In this document: positions 1-7,101 of the stretch, piece after piece
How the letters are laid out: every line of letters begins with the position of its first letter
How positions within the stretch are numbered: position 1 is the stretch's first letter
Assembly (NCBI GenBank): GCA_023136725.1
Contig: JAGLQR010000067.1
Location: forward strand, 1-7,980
DNA: 7,980 nucleotides
From: Candidatus Aminicenantota bacterium
GTDB lineage: Bacteria; Acidobacteriota; Aminicenantia; UBA2199
Direction of reading: 5' to 3'
Notes under the pieces: model-generated
Told to the model about the DNA's origin: nothing
Seen by the model: the letters and a program-made list of their open reading frames with translations, nothing else
Database searches by the model: none
Position numbers and translations under genes: made by a program

Positions 1-263
1 CCGGTTGTAGCAAAATAATAAAGAATAGTTCTCTTACCTATGCCTCCTATCTTTCTTATGTCTCCAAGATTTGTGATCCCTACAATTATTGATAGCATAA
101 CCAGAGGGACCACTATCATCATCAGAAGGTTCAGGAATAATTCACCCAGGATCGAAAATTGTTTTGCTATTGACGGTAGAAATCCCCCGGTTAAAAAACC
201 TATTATAATTGCGGCTATTATTCCATAAAGTATCTTTTTATGAGAAGAATTATTGTTTGTCAT
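1..263 (-). CDS. Dicarboxylate/amino-acid:cation symporter (SDF/DAACS family), N-terminal part
   Basis: The N-terminal 87 codons of an integral inner-membrane transporter are present; the rest runs off the left edge. The translation from ATG at 263-261 begins MTNNNSSHKKILYG, followed by a first hydrophobic helix (about residues 11-29). A second helix (about 39-64) carries the family signature: residues LGELFLNLLMMIVVPLVML, then SIIVGITNLGD, then a basic stretch (RKIGGIGKRT) leading into the next helix. In the sodium:dicarboxylate symporter family (GltP, DctA, GltPh) this segment is TM1-TM2 and the start of TM3, and the proteins import glutamate, aspartate or C4-dicarboxylates with Na+ or H+. 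The substrate cannot be told because the HP1/HP2 and TM8 binding residues are outside the window. The start lies 81 nt downstream of the kinase stop on the same strand. No convincing Shine-Dalgarno site is seen. Confidence 0.9.
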   Translation of the reverse strand, partial: MTNNNSSHKKILYGIIAAIIIGFLTGGFLPSIAKQFSILGELFLNLLMMIVVPLVMLSIIVGITNLGDIRKIGGIGKRTILYYFATT

Positions 264-344
264 TAAGAAATTTTATAATAACCGGAAAATAAAGTAAAAA
301 CCCGGAGGATTTCATCTCAGAGAAAAAAATTCAGTGACAAAGAT

Positions 345-1586
345 TCAATCTTTTGAGATAACTTCCCTGATCTTTTTCGTAATAGCCTGGATAGAGAACG
401 GTTTCTGGATGAAGTTAACACCCTCTTCCAGGACACCGCTGTGAACAATATAATTATCAGTATAACCTGAGGCAAATAATACCTTAAGTCCGGGAATTAA
501 TTCTCTTGCAATTCCCTCCAATTCCTTCCCACCCATTTTAGGCATTATTATATCGGTTATAAGGAGATCAATGTCTTTTAAACCTGATTTGATCATTCCA
601 ACAGCTTCCAGGCCATTTGATACTTCATAAACTTTATACCCCAGTTCTTTCAGGGTGGCTACCGAGAACTCTCTCACTGCTTCATCATCTTCCACGAAGA
701 GGATCGTCTCATTTCCACCTATCACTTGTTCCACTTCAGAAGTGACTGTTTCCACTATTTTTTTTTCTCTGGAGACAGGCCAGTATATTTTCACTGTTGT
801 CCCTTCACCATCTTCACTGTATACATATATGGATCCTTTATTCTGTTTTACAATTCCATATACAGTAGAAAGGCCCAGACCGGTACCTTTACCAAAACTC
901 TTTGTTGTGAAGAAGGGTTCGAAAATCCTCTCTTTTATTTCGGATTTCATTCCGGCTCCATTATCACTGACAGATATTATTATATGTTTTCCTGTTGCTG
1001 AGCCAAAATGAGATTTCAGGAATTCCTCGCTGATCATTATCTCATTAGTTTCCACTATGATTTTTTTTCTGGATGCCTTATGTGTCTTCTGATTGATTGC
1101 ATCTCTCGAATTTATACAAAGGTTTATTATGATCTGCTCGATCTGCATATGATCTGCTTTTATGGGTTTAATCCCCTCTTTGAGAAAATATTCTATTTCA
1201 ATATCTTCTCCTATCAAACGGACGAGCATATCATTCAATTCCCTGATTGCTTTATTAATATCAATTACTTTAGGTTTTATAATCTGCTTCCTGCTGAAAC
1301 CCAGCAATTTTTGAACCAGGTCCACTGCCTGTTTACCGCTTCTTAAAATGTTATTTACTATCTTATATTCCCATTTGTCTGATTTTATTTTTTGCAATGC
1401 CATCTCTGCATATCCGTTTATGGCAGTTAATATATTGTTGAAATCATGAGCAATCCCTCCCACAAGCTCACCTATACTTTCCATTTTCTGAGTTACAGCA
1501 AGACGTTCCTGCAATTTTTTTTGTTCAGTAATATCACGCAGGATAACCTGAATAAGCAATTGTTTCTCCATTTCAAGCTTATTCAA
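345..1586 (-). CDS. C-terminal half of hybrid sensor kinase: end of PAS, HisKA, HATPase_c, receiver
   Basis: This cytoplasmic kinase module autophosphorylates a histidine and relays the phosphate to its own receiver. Numbering from the TTG at 1586: the end of a PAS/PAC segment (residues 1-20, ending VILRDITEQ); an H-box GGIAHDFNNIL with the phospho-accepting His47; an N-box NLCINSRDA (Asn155/Asn159); a G1 box DNGAGM (208-213); an F-box FEPFFTTK; a G2 box GKGTGLGL (about 233-240). A receiver domain follows (about 293-410) with acidic pocket EDDE (299-302), phosphoacceptor Asp345 in LLITDIIMPK, Ser373 and Lys395. All catalytic residues are intact. No DNA-binding domain follows, so output must pass to a partner. 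The open frame extends upstream to a TAG at 1748-1746 with PAS sequence throughout. The TTG has no ribosome binding site, so this is probably not an independent gene but the end of the frameshifted locus. Confidence 0.88.
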   Translation of the reverse strand: MNKLEMEKQLLIQVILRDITEQKKLQERLAVTQKMESIGELVGGIAHDFNNILTAINGYAEMALQKIKSDKWEYKIVNNILRSGKQAVDLVQKLLGFSRKQIIKPKVIDINKAIRELNDMLVRLIGEDIEIEYFLKEGIKPIKADHMQIEQIIINLCINSRDAINQKTHKASRKKIIVETNEIMISEEFLKSHFGSATGKHIIISVSDNGAGMKSEIKERIFEPFFTTKSFGKGTGLGLSTVYGIVKQNKGSIYVYSEDGEGTTVKIYWPVSREKKIVETVTSEVEQVIGGNETILFVEDDEAVREFSVATLKELGYKVYEVSNGLEAVGMIKSGLKDIDLLITDIIMPKMGGKELEGIARELIPGLKVLFASGYTDNYIVHSGVLEEGVNFIQKPFSIQAITKKIREVISKD

Positions 1587-1874
1587 TGAGATCTCAGTAT
1601 CAAAGAGGGTTCCATCCTCTTTTATAAATGTCCAGTTAAACCTCTGAGTTTCACCACTAAGTGCATTTTTGATATATTCATTAAAATGGGAAGAACTTTG
1701 TCCATCCGGCTGAAGTTCAGGAGAAAACTGGACTACACTTTGTCCCTAATATTCCGGACTTATCTCGAAACCCGAAAAGCTGCGGCGTTTTCACATTACA
1801 TTTTACAAAAATTCCATCTTTCAAAAGGAAAGATCGAATCATTTGCACTTAAAAAAAGTGTTTTGTAACTCTCC
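1587..1874 (-). other. Decayed or mis-sequenced PAS/linker region between the kinase halves
   Basis: This 288-base stretch is not intergenic. On the minus strand it holds the end of a coiled-coil linker and nearly all of a PAS domain in three successive frames. The apparent extra bases lie near AAAA at 1913-1916 (just upstream, inside the propeller ORF's frame), CCTTTT at 1828-1823, and GTTTTC at 1728-1723 (minus sense). Unrepaired, the shared frame of the two big ORFs contains stops at 1877-1875, 1793-1791 and 1748-1746. PAS features that survive across frames are SANDSIF, KDGIFVKCN, LFGF, FSPELQPDG, and FIKEDGTLFDTEISLN; this last string resembles the typical end of PAS domains in such kinases. 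No promoter or ribosome binding site for a downstream start was found. Confidence 0.78.
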
Positions 1875-4478
1875 TCACTCTCCCTGAGTGCCTCCTGCTG
1901 CTTCTCTTCGGCTTTTGATCTCTCTGCTAAGGGATAAGTTGATCTCAGATAACTTTCTGTTTGTTCTTGTTATACGATTAACTCTCATTCTGTATAATAA
2001 TGCTATAAGAAAGAAAACCAGAGATATAACAATGATCCGGAACCACCAGGTCTGCCAGTAAGCCGGAACAATGACTATTTTTAAGGATGCTCCTTTTTCA
2101 CTCCATATCCCGTCATTGTTTGACCCACTGACAGAAAACAAATAATTCCCGGGAGACAGGTGATTGTAACTGGCGAATCTGGTGGATCCGCATTTCATCC
2201 AACCGTAATCTACCCCTTTTAAAAAATAAGAATACCTGTTTTCCTTTACATTTGTATAATCGAGAGCAGCAAATTCTATTGAGATGAAATTCTCTTTGTG
2301 GGTTAATCTTATCTCATCATTATATCTGAGAGGCCTTTTAGTCTTAACCTCTTCCCCCAGTTTTTTAAACGAAGTGATCACTATCCTTGGAACAAAGGGA
2401 TTATCCTTAACATCTTCTGGGAGAAAAGAGATCATTCCGGTGATACTCCCGAAATATAACTCTCCATTTCTACTTCTCAACGAAGAGTTCCTAACGAAGC
2501 CCAAACCTTCTATACCACTGGATTTTTTATAGTTTTTGAAAGTCTTTTTGGCAGGGTCAAATTTTGACAGCCCCCCGTTTGTACTGAGCCACAGAAAACC
2601 TTTGTCATCCTCCAAAATTCCGCTTACAACATTTCCGGGCAATCCGTCTTTTTCAAGGTATCTGTTGAAAATCCTTTTTTTAACATCAAACCGGTTTAAT
2701 CCCCCGTCATCTGTACCGATCCATAGTACACCGGGATTAAGGATACTTTCGGTTATCGTCAGGATCGTATTATTGCTTAAACTGTTCTCTTCATCCGGAT
2801 CAAAGAAAAACCGGGTAAATGTCCCTGTTATCTTATCAAAACTGTTTAATCCTTTCAGGGTTCCGATCCATACTATACCTGAACTGTCTTGATAGATATC
2901 TATTATATAATTATCACTCAGAGTATTTTCATTTTTACGACTATAAAAAAACCGTTGGAACCGGTTATTCTTTTCACCACCTTTTAATACGTTCAGCCCA
3001 TCCGAAGTTCCTGCCCAGATATCACCATCATTATCCTCAAAAATAACCTGGACCCTGTTAAAGCTAAGACTATTTTCATCCGACGGATCATTTTTAAAAC
3101 GGGTAACTCTCATTTTCCCGTTTTTGAACAGGATCTTATTTAATCCATTGGAGAAAGTGCCTGCCCAGATATAACCTTTATGGTCAGCCATTACCGACCA
3201 TATCCTGTTTCCGCTGATACTGTTTTTATTGTTCGGATTGTTTTTGTAATGTGTGAAAAGATTTTTTTCCGGATCATACCTTGTGAGTCCGCCCTCAGTA
3301 CCTATATATAAAAAATTCTCCATTTGCGATATCGATCTCACTCCCGGATGAGGCAGGCTGTTTTTGTCGGCAGAATCATACATATAATTTTTGAATTTTT
3401 TCGGCTTCAGATCCAGCTTGTTTATTCCTCCTCCGAGGGTACCGATCCAGAGATTCTTTGAATGATCTTCAAAAATTGTTTCGGGACGGTTATGACTCAG
3501 GCTGAAACTGTCCCTCGAATCGTGGTAAAATCTGGAGAACTTGTTATCTTTCAGGCAATACCTGTTTAAACCTTTATTATATGTACCTATCCAGATATCT
3601 CCTTCCGAATCCCTATAGAGTGAAGCAATTGAATTCTCACTGATACTATTACTATTGCCGGCAATGTGCTTGAAGTGCCTGAACTTGATCTTTTTTTCTT
3701 CCGGATCAAAGATACTGATCCCTCCTCCCTTTGTGCCGACCCAGATATGCCCTTTAATGTCAACACACAAAGCTCTTATCCTGTTATTTGACAAGCTGTC
3801 AGGATTCCCGGGTATATGAACCTGATGAATAAATCCTACATCCCCTTCCATGCCAATTTTCAGTAAAGACAAACCACCATCAGTGCCTATCCAGAGATTC
3901 CCCTCCGGATCTTCACAAAGGGCTTTCACCTCATCATTAATCAAACTTACCGGAGAATCAGGATTATTCTGATATCTGGTAAACTTCATTGAAACCGGAT
4001 CGAGTTTGTTTAATCCTCCCTTCTCAGTTCCTATCCAGATATTCCCTTTTCTATCTTCAAGAATCACCTCTATTCGGTTGTGGCTTATTGTAGCCGGATT
4101 CTCCGGGTCAGATTTGAAGTTGAAAAAATGGTTGCTATGAGGATCAAACCTGCTCAGGCCTGAACCCCACGTACCTATCCAGATTATCCCCCTGCTATCC
4201 TGGTATATCTCACCCATTTTACCCGATATAATGGAGTCCGGGTCAGATGGGTCATATCTGTAAATCTTAAAATCATAACCATCATACTTGTTCAAACCAT
4301 CCCCGGTTCCAAACCACATGAATCCGTCTCGATCCTGAATAATAGAATAAACTGATCCATGAGAGAGTCCCTGTTCCACTGATATTCTTTGAAACCTTTT
4401 TTCGTCACAATAAATAAAGGAACTTGCAAGAAGCAAAATTATAACAAATACAATATATTTAGCTCTTCCAGAATTCAT
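1875..4478 (-). CDS. N-terminal half of hybrid sensor kinase: two-component regulator propeller, Y_Y_Y domain, TM
   Basis: This is the periplasmic sensor half of a one-piece two-component system. An N-terminal signal or anchor helix (about residues 8-24, YIVFVIILLLASSFIY) precedes 14 propeller repeats with the motif W-[IVFAL]-[GS]-T followed by GGLN.[FY]D. Thirteen are clear (WFGT, WIGT, WVGT, YIGT, WAGT, WLST variants) and the last is a divergent YFGS blade. Fourteen blades match the two seven-bladed propellers of known Bacteroides hybrid sensors. A Y_Y_Y domain follows (about 710-800), then one TM helix (about 812-829, RIIVISLVFFLIALLYR) and a charged coiled-coil linker. The last ten or so residues (REAAGGTQGE) are out-of-frame read of the linker, so the stop at 1877-1875 is a frameshift product. 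In Bacteroides such propellers bind carbohydrate fragments; the ligand here is unknown. The ATG overlaps the stop of the upstream adenosyltransferase gene. Confidence 0.92.
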   Translation of the reverse strand: MNSGRAKYIVFVIILLLASSFIYCDEKRFQRISVEQGLSHGSVYSIIQDRDGFMWFGTGDGLNKYDGYDFKIYRYDPSDPDSIISGKMGEIYQDSRGIIWIGTWGSGLSRFDPHSNHFFNFKSDPENPATISHNRIEVILEDRKGNIWIGTEKGGLNKLDPVSMKFTRYQNNPDSPVSLINDEVKALCEDPEGNLWIGTDGGLSLLKIGMEGDVGFIHQVHIPGNPDSLSNNRIRALCVDIKGHIWVGTKGGGISIFDPEEKKIKFRHFKHIAGNSNSISENSIASLYRDSEGDIWIGTYNKGLNRYCLKDNKFSRFYHDSRDSFSLSHNRPETIFEDHSKNLWIGTLGGGINKLDLKPKKFKNYMYDSADKNSLPHPGVRSISQMENFLYIGTEGGLTRYDPEKNLFTHYKNNPNNKNSISGNRIWSVMADHKGYIWAGTFSNGLNKILFKNGKMRVTRFKNDPSDENSLSFNRVQVIFEDNDGDIWAGTSDGLNVLKGGEKNNRFQRFFYSRKNENTLSDNYIIDIYQDSSGIVWIGTLKGLNSFDKITGTFTRFFFDPDEENSLSNNTILTITESILNPGVLWIGTDDGGLNRFDVKKRIFNRYLEKDGLPGNVVSGILEDDKGFLWLSTNGGLSKFDPAKKTFKNYKKSSGIEGLGFVRNSSLRSRNGELYFGSITGMISFLPEDVKDNPFVPRIVITSFKKLGEEVKTKRPLRYNDEIRLTHKENFISIEFAALDYTNVKENRYSYFLKGVDYGWMKCGSTRFASYNHLSPGNYLFSVSGSNNDGIWSEKGASLKIVIVPAYWQTWWFRIIVISLVFFLIALLYRMRVNRITRTNRKLSEINLSLSREIKSRREAAGGTQGE

Positions 4479-5005
4479 TCTTGATTCCTCTTTTTCACAT
4501 AAAGGCTGTTTTTCTCTTCAAGTCTGGCCATGATAAACAGAAGATCAGATAATCTATTAACATATTTAATTAAAAACTCATTTACTTCATTCTTTTTTGT
4601 AAGTGATACTATTCTCCTCTCTCCTCTACGTGTAACCGATCTGCAGATATCAAGTTTCGCTGAACCGGGAGTGTTCCCGGGGATCACAAAGCCTTTAAGA
4701 TCCATCTTTTTCTCCATATTATTAAGAATTTCCGTCATTCTATCTACATCATCGCCTATCATCGGATCTTTTACCAGCCCGGAACTTGAGGCAAGCTCTG
4801 CACAAAGCCTGAAAAGATCTATCTGGACAGAAACTATTATCTCTTTGAATCCATCTGTTCCACAATAGTGTTTTGCATCTCCCAGGAAAGAATTAAGCTC
4901 ATCCATGGTTCCATAAGCCTCGACTATTATATTATCTTTACTCACCCTCTCTCCTGAAAACAGAGAGGTCTTCCCTTTATCGCCTGTTTTAGTTGCTATA
5001 CTCAA
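4475..5005 (-). CDS. pduO: PduO-type cob(I)alamin adenosyltransferase
   Basis: This cytoplasmic enzyme transfers the 5'-deoxyadenosyl group of ATP to Co(I) corrinoid, making adenosylcobalamin. Its 176 residues are the normal length for a single-domain PduO-type enzyme. The N-terminal ATP-binding motif TKTGDKGKTSLFSGERVSK (residues 5-23) is complete, followed by AYGTMDELNSFLGD (30-43). Further on, FVIPGNTPGSAKLD (106-119), CRSVTRRGERRIVSL (121-135) and NRLSDLLFIMAR (150-161) correspond to the conserved ATP/corrinoid site region. The second motif is RSVTRRGER where most relatives have an R..CRRAER-like string, a mild variation. The start is TTG at 5005-5003, chosen because AAGGAG lies six bases upstream and no ATG is nearby. 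The gene follows the VWFA-like gene by 13 nt and overlaps the sensor gene by 4 nt. The symbol refers to the enzyme type; no propanediol-utilisation genes are visible. Confidence 0.93.
   Translation of the reverse strand: MSIATKTGDKGKTSLFSGERVSKDNIIVEAYGTMDELNSFLGDAKHYCGTDGFKEIIVSVQIDLFRLCAELASSSGLVKDPMIGDDVDRMTEILNNMEKKMDLKGFVIPGNTPGSAKLDICRSVTRRGERRIVSLTKKNEVNEFLIKYVNRLSDLLFIMARLEEKNSLYVKKRNQE
4486..4491 (-). promoter_or_regulatory. Ribosome binding site of the sensor gene inside the adenosyltransferase gene
   Basis: AGAGGA lies seven bases upstream of the ATG at 4478-4476, within the last codons of the adenosyltransferase gene. With the ATGA stop/start overlap at 4475-4478 it suggests translational coupling of the two genes. 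Confidence 0.6.
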
Positions 5006-5011
5006 TCAATT

Positions 5012-5017
5012 CTCCTT
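5012..5017 (-). promoter_or_regulatory. Ribosome binding site that fixes a TTG start for the adenosyltransferase
   Basis: AAGGAG on the minus strand is six bases from the TTG at 5005-5003. The next codons give SIATKTGDKGKT, the expected N-terminus of the family. This site lies in the 13-nt gap after the VWFA-like gene. Confidence 0.75.
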
Positions 5018-5018
5018 A

Positions 5019-6545
5019 CTATTGTAATTTAATTAATATACTATCCATTGTTTTATAATTATCTACAAGATCAATTACAATTATCCTTATTTTCAAATCT
5101 CCCGATCTGTTTATTGGAAATGGAATTTTAAGGTGAAGCTCTTTTACCGGCGATCTGAGAGTGTTTTCTTTCTGATAAAGTAAATTGTCATCTTTGGAAA
5201 ACACCTCCAGCTTCACTTTTATCAGCCCTGCATCCTGTCCGGGCAGAAACTTATACTCTTTTATCCAGAAAGAGATTATATTCTTCGAAAAGTTCAATTT
5301 TTCAATGGAACACTTTCTTAAAGAAATATTGGCAATTATCTGCTTCAGATAATCTTGAGAAATTCGTGAAGGACAATTTAAATCAGATGATTTAACCTTT
5401 TTGCTCCTTAAAACTATTTTTTTTTCTTCTATTTTCCCATTGTAACTGAAATCAAGATTATAGTGCATGAAAGTATTATTTATCATTTGCCTGATCCCAT
5501 CCTCCGGATCAACGGAATAAACTGAATTTCCACCTGTATATCGTGAAATACTATTAAAGATCATATCATAAACAGATGACTCGTGCCCTGAACGGAGATT
5601 CCCTTTGTCACCGGACGAAGTATAAATTACTGAATGAAATCCTATTCCCCACTTAAGCATTCTCTCTTTTATTTCCTTTGAAGGAAAAAAATCTGTCGAA
5701 TACAGAAGACGCTTCAACCTCTTCAGAAGAGGCGACAGGTCCTGATCAAAAAGGTTTCCCGAATAAGAACTATACTCATCTATGTCTCTTATTACTTTGG
5801 CTATTCGGGAGAATAATTTTCCTGACTCCCTTCTGTGGAAATGGAGCCACCACTTTTCTCCGGATCTGAAACGAATATCTGAAACTGCATTATCAAATTT
5901 ATGAAGATTGAGAACTATCGAATATTTCATAAAGCGGTCAAACTCAACCGGAAATGAATTCAGGAAGCCGATAATCTTTTTATATCGCCTGACTTGATAT
6001 ATAGAACTTTTGTCAGATGTATCAGCAAGAACATCAAGGATCTTTCTGAGTTCGTTCCTGAGACTCTTTGAAAAAGCCAGTTTCCTCTTCCTGTAATCCT
6101 TACACTCTTTATCAAGGATTTCATTCACTGTCTCCGCCATCCCTTCCTTGTTAACAGTCACCCTAATTCTGAAAACTTTTCCGGGAGTTAAAATTGAAAG
6201 TGTATCAGAGGGCTTCAAAACTTCAGTGAGGAAGTAGGAGAGTCCTCTTTTTAAATGCCCATCCAACTCGCTAAATCCGAATGAAAGGATGAAATCTCTG
6301 GCAAGATCAGAATTTCGGCTCAGGTTCCGTTCATTTTTTTTGAAAGAGATGATCTCTCTTTTCTCTCCATTAACAAATAGTTCAAGATCCTCGTGCAATA
6401 ATGAATCGGAAAAACCTGAATCATTCCCCTGCACGATAACAGGAAGGGATATGATCTGTTTTTTTTGCTGTCCGGCCTGGAGAAAATTCAAGAAACTTAA
6501 AACCAAGAAAAAAAAGACCAAAAGTTTCTTAATTATAGAGGCCAT
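5019..6545 (-). CDS. Secreted protein with degenerate VWFA-related fold
   Basis: This 508-residue exported protein has no sure function. A signal peptide is clear (residues 1-24: KK at 6-7, hydrophobic 8-23, cleavage probably after LQA at 22-24). Residues 31-70 (ISLPVIVQG, then DLELFVNGEKREIISFKK) resemble the segment before the VWA domain in VWFA-related proteins of Acidobacteriota and relatives, where a 'DF.V.EDG..Q.I..F' pattern is usual. A Rossmann-like start follows (DFILSFGFSELDGHLKRGL, 84-102) and PSDTLSILTPGKVFRI (112-127). Residues about 145-295 are helical and charged, an apparent insertion. Then IGFHSVIYT, ISRYTGG (333-339) and FMHYNLDFSY match the end of that family. The MIDAS DxSxS motif is absent, so metal-dependent ligand binding is doubtful. 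The C-terminal 100 residues look beta-rich. ATG at 6545-6543 is chosen for the signal peptide; no good ribosome site precedes it. It is probably first in the operon. Confidence 0.75.
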   Translation of the reverse strand: MASIIKKLLVFFFLVLSFLNFLQAGQQKKQIISLPVIVQGNDSGFSDSLLHEDLELFVNGEKREIISFKKNERNLSRNSDLARDFILSFGFSELDGHLKRGLSYFLTEVLKPSDTLSILTPGKVFRIRVTVNKEGMAETVNEILDKECKDYRKRKLAFSKSLRNELRKILDVLADTSDKSSIYQVRRYKKIIGFLNSFPVEFDRFMKYSIVLNLHKFDNAVSDIRFRSGEKWWLHFHRRESGKLFSRIAKVIRDIDEYSSYSGNLFDQDLSPLLKRLKRLLYSTDFFPSKEIKERMLKWGIGFHSVIYTSSGDKGNLRSGHESSVYDMIFNSISRYTGGNSVYSVDPEDGIRQMINNTFMHYNLDFSYNGKIEEKKIVLRSKKVKSSDLNCPSRISQDYLKQIIANISLRKCSIEKLNFSKNIISFWIKEYKFLPGQDAGLIKVKLEVFSKDDNLLYQKENTLRSPVKELHLKIPFPINRSGDLKIRIIVIDLVDNYKTMDSILIKLQ

Positions 6546-6699
6546 TGATAAAAAATTTACTTTAAAGTTGAAAAAAAATCAAATATATTACTTGTAAGAA
6601 AAAATATTTTTCTTTAATATATAATTCTTGGAGAGAGAAAAATAAGAAGGGAGGATCCGGGGTTTTAGTATTTGAGCAAATAACCCTGTCATTTTAACT
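6546..6699. promoter_or_regulatory. Divergent intergenic region between the VWFA-like and Roadblock genes
   Basis: This very AT-rich 154-base region separates two divergent units and must hold promoters for both. On the plus strand there is a TATAAT at 6620-6625. On the minus strand I see only AT-rich strings (such as TAATATATT) and no reliable promoter pair. A G-rich stretch GGGAGGATCCGGGG at 6649-6662 looks like a strong ribosome site, but no start codon with a meaningful reading frame follows at normal distance; the Roadblock ATG is 45 bases away. Confidence 0.5.
6620..6625 (+). promoter_or_regulatory. Candidate -10 box for the Roadblock/DUF4388 unit
   Basis: This is an exact TATAAT on the plus strand, 74 bases upstream of the Roadblock ATG. 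No good -35 box lies at 16-18 bases; the nearest TTG-type hexamer (TTGTAA, 6592-6597) is 22 bases away. In such AT-rich DNA the match could be chance. Confidence 0.3.
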
Positions 6700-7086
6700 A
6701 TGAATAGTGACAGAATAGTTAGATTGAATGAATTGCTAAAAGCATTGAGAGCAGAGGTCCCCGGCACTCGAACTTCATTCATTGTAACTATTGATGGATT
6801 TATGATTGCATCAGATATTGGGGAAGATATTGATCAATATGAAATTGGGAAACTTATTTCTTCAATGGAGCAAAAAGGGCAGAAATTTGCTGCGAGTATT
6901 TTAAAAGCTTCGGGGACAAGGTTTGCAGTATGGTCTGAAAAAGGAGATATCCAACTCTTCCCTCTGAAAAATTCAACTATTCTATTTGTCCTTTCTGATT
7001 CTGATTCAAGACCCGGCTTACTTCAGTTGAGAGTTGCAAAAATAATAGAAATAATTGAATCGGTTATAAACAATGAGGATATATAG
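6700..7086 (+). CDS. Roadblock/LC7 domain protein
   Basis: This 128-residue cytoplasmic protein is a single Roadblock/LC7 domain, the fold of MglB and of regulators of small Ras-like GTPases. Matching features in order: an N-terminal helix (RIVRLNELLKALRAEVPGTR, residues 5-24); the strand and loop SFIVTIDGFMIASD (26-39), equivalent to the family's 'a.lvs.DG..ias'; a helix EIGKLISSMEQKGQKFAASI (48-67); strands around FAVWSEKGDIQLFPL and NSTILFVLSDSDSRPGLLQL; and a C-terminal amphipathic helix. Family members dimerise and often act as GAPs or scaffolds for MglA-like GTPases controlling polarity or motility, but no GTPase gene is seen beside it. It is first of two genes; the DUF4388 gene follows by 15 nt. 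No Shine-Dalgarno site is near the ATG, and an in-frame TGA at 6673-6675 rules out a much longer N-terminus. Confidence 0.88.
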   Translation: MNSDRIVRLNELLKALRAEVPGTRTSFIVTIDGFMIASDIGEDIDQYEIGKLISSMEQKGQKFAASILKASGTRFAVWSEKGDIQLFPLKNSTILFVLSDSDSRPGLLQLRVAKIIEIIESVINNEDI

Positions 7087-7092
7087 AAAGGA
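7087..7092 (+). promoter_or_regulatory. Ribosome binding site of the DUF4388 gene
   Basis: AAAGGA starts directly after the Roadblock stop codon (7084-7086) and lies nine bases before the ATG at 7102. This supports cotranscription and the chosen start. Confidence 0.5.
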
Positions 7093-7101
7093 AAATATCG
7101 G

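Larger units (their letters stand above)
345..4478 (-). pseudogene. Frameshifted gene for a propeller-type hybrid sensor histidine kinase (whole locus)
   Basis: The two large ORFs 4478-1875 and 1586-345 appear to be halves of one gene. The intervening bases translate, with three frame changes, into a linker and PAS domain that fits exactly between them. The first frame runs to about 1914. The next (1912 to about 1829) reads AEEKQQEALRESEESYK, then TLFLSANDSIF. The next (1827 to about 1728) reads LLKDGIFVKCNVKTPQLFGF, then RDKSGILGTKCSP. The last, from 1727, reads FSPELQPDGQSSSHFNEYIK and enters the kinase ORF. Each change skips one base, so the net shift is +3 and both halves share a frame. 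Repaired order: signal peptide, 14 propeller blades, Y_Y_Y domain, TM helix, coiled coil, PAS, HisKA, HATPase, receiver, about 1376 residues, a usual size for this architecture. Whether the insertions are real or sequencing errors at short homopolymers cannot be decided here. Confidence 0.8.

Noticed and set aside
264..344. Terminator between the kinase stop and the symporter start
   Set aside because: The region has T-runs and a CCTCCGGG string on the minus strand, but I could not find a stem with adequate pairing ahead of a T-run.
655..1346. Plus-strand ORFs of 91-118 codons opposite the kinase
   Set aside because: They are antisense to a region with intact HisKA, HATPase and receiver motifs, show no family resemblance, and overlap each other.
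1686..1868. A 60-codon plus-strand ORF between the two kinase halves
   Set aside because: It is antisense to a recognisable PAS domain readable on the minus strand, and its product resembles nothing known.
1720..1916. Programmed ribosomal frameshifting to join the kinase halves
   Set aside because: Three separate shifts would be needed within 200 bases, with no slippery heptamer or stimulatory structure evident; mutation or sequencing error is simpler.
2700..4260. Recurring CCGGATC-containing strings spaced about 150-200 bases apart
   Set aside because: They encode the repeated 'FDPE' and 'GLN' parts of propeller blades in the coding frame, so they are protein repeats, not a CRISPR array or dispersed DNA repeat.
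6588..6782. A 64-codon minus-strand ORF overlapping the Roadblock start
   Set aside because: It overlaps the start of a well-supported gene on the other strand and the AT-rich promoter region, and has no recognisable features.
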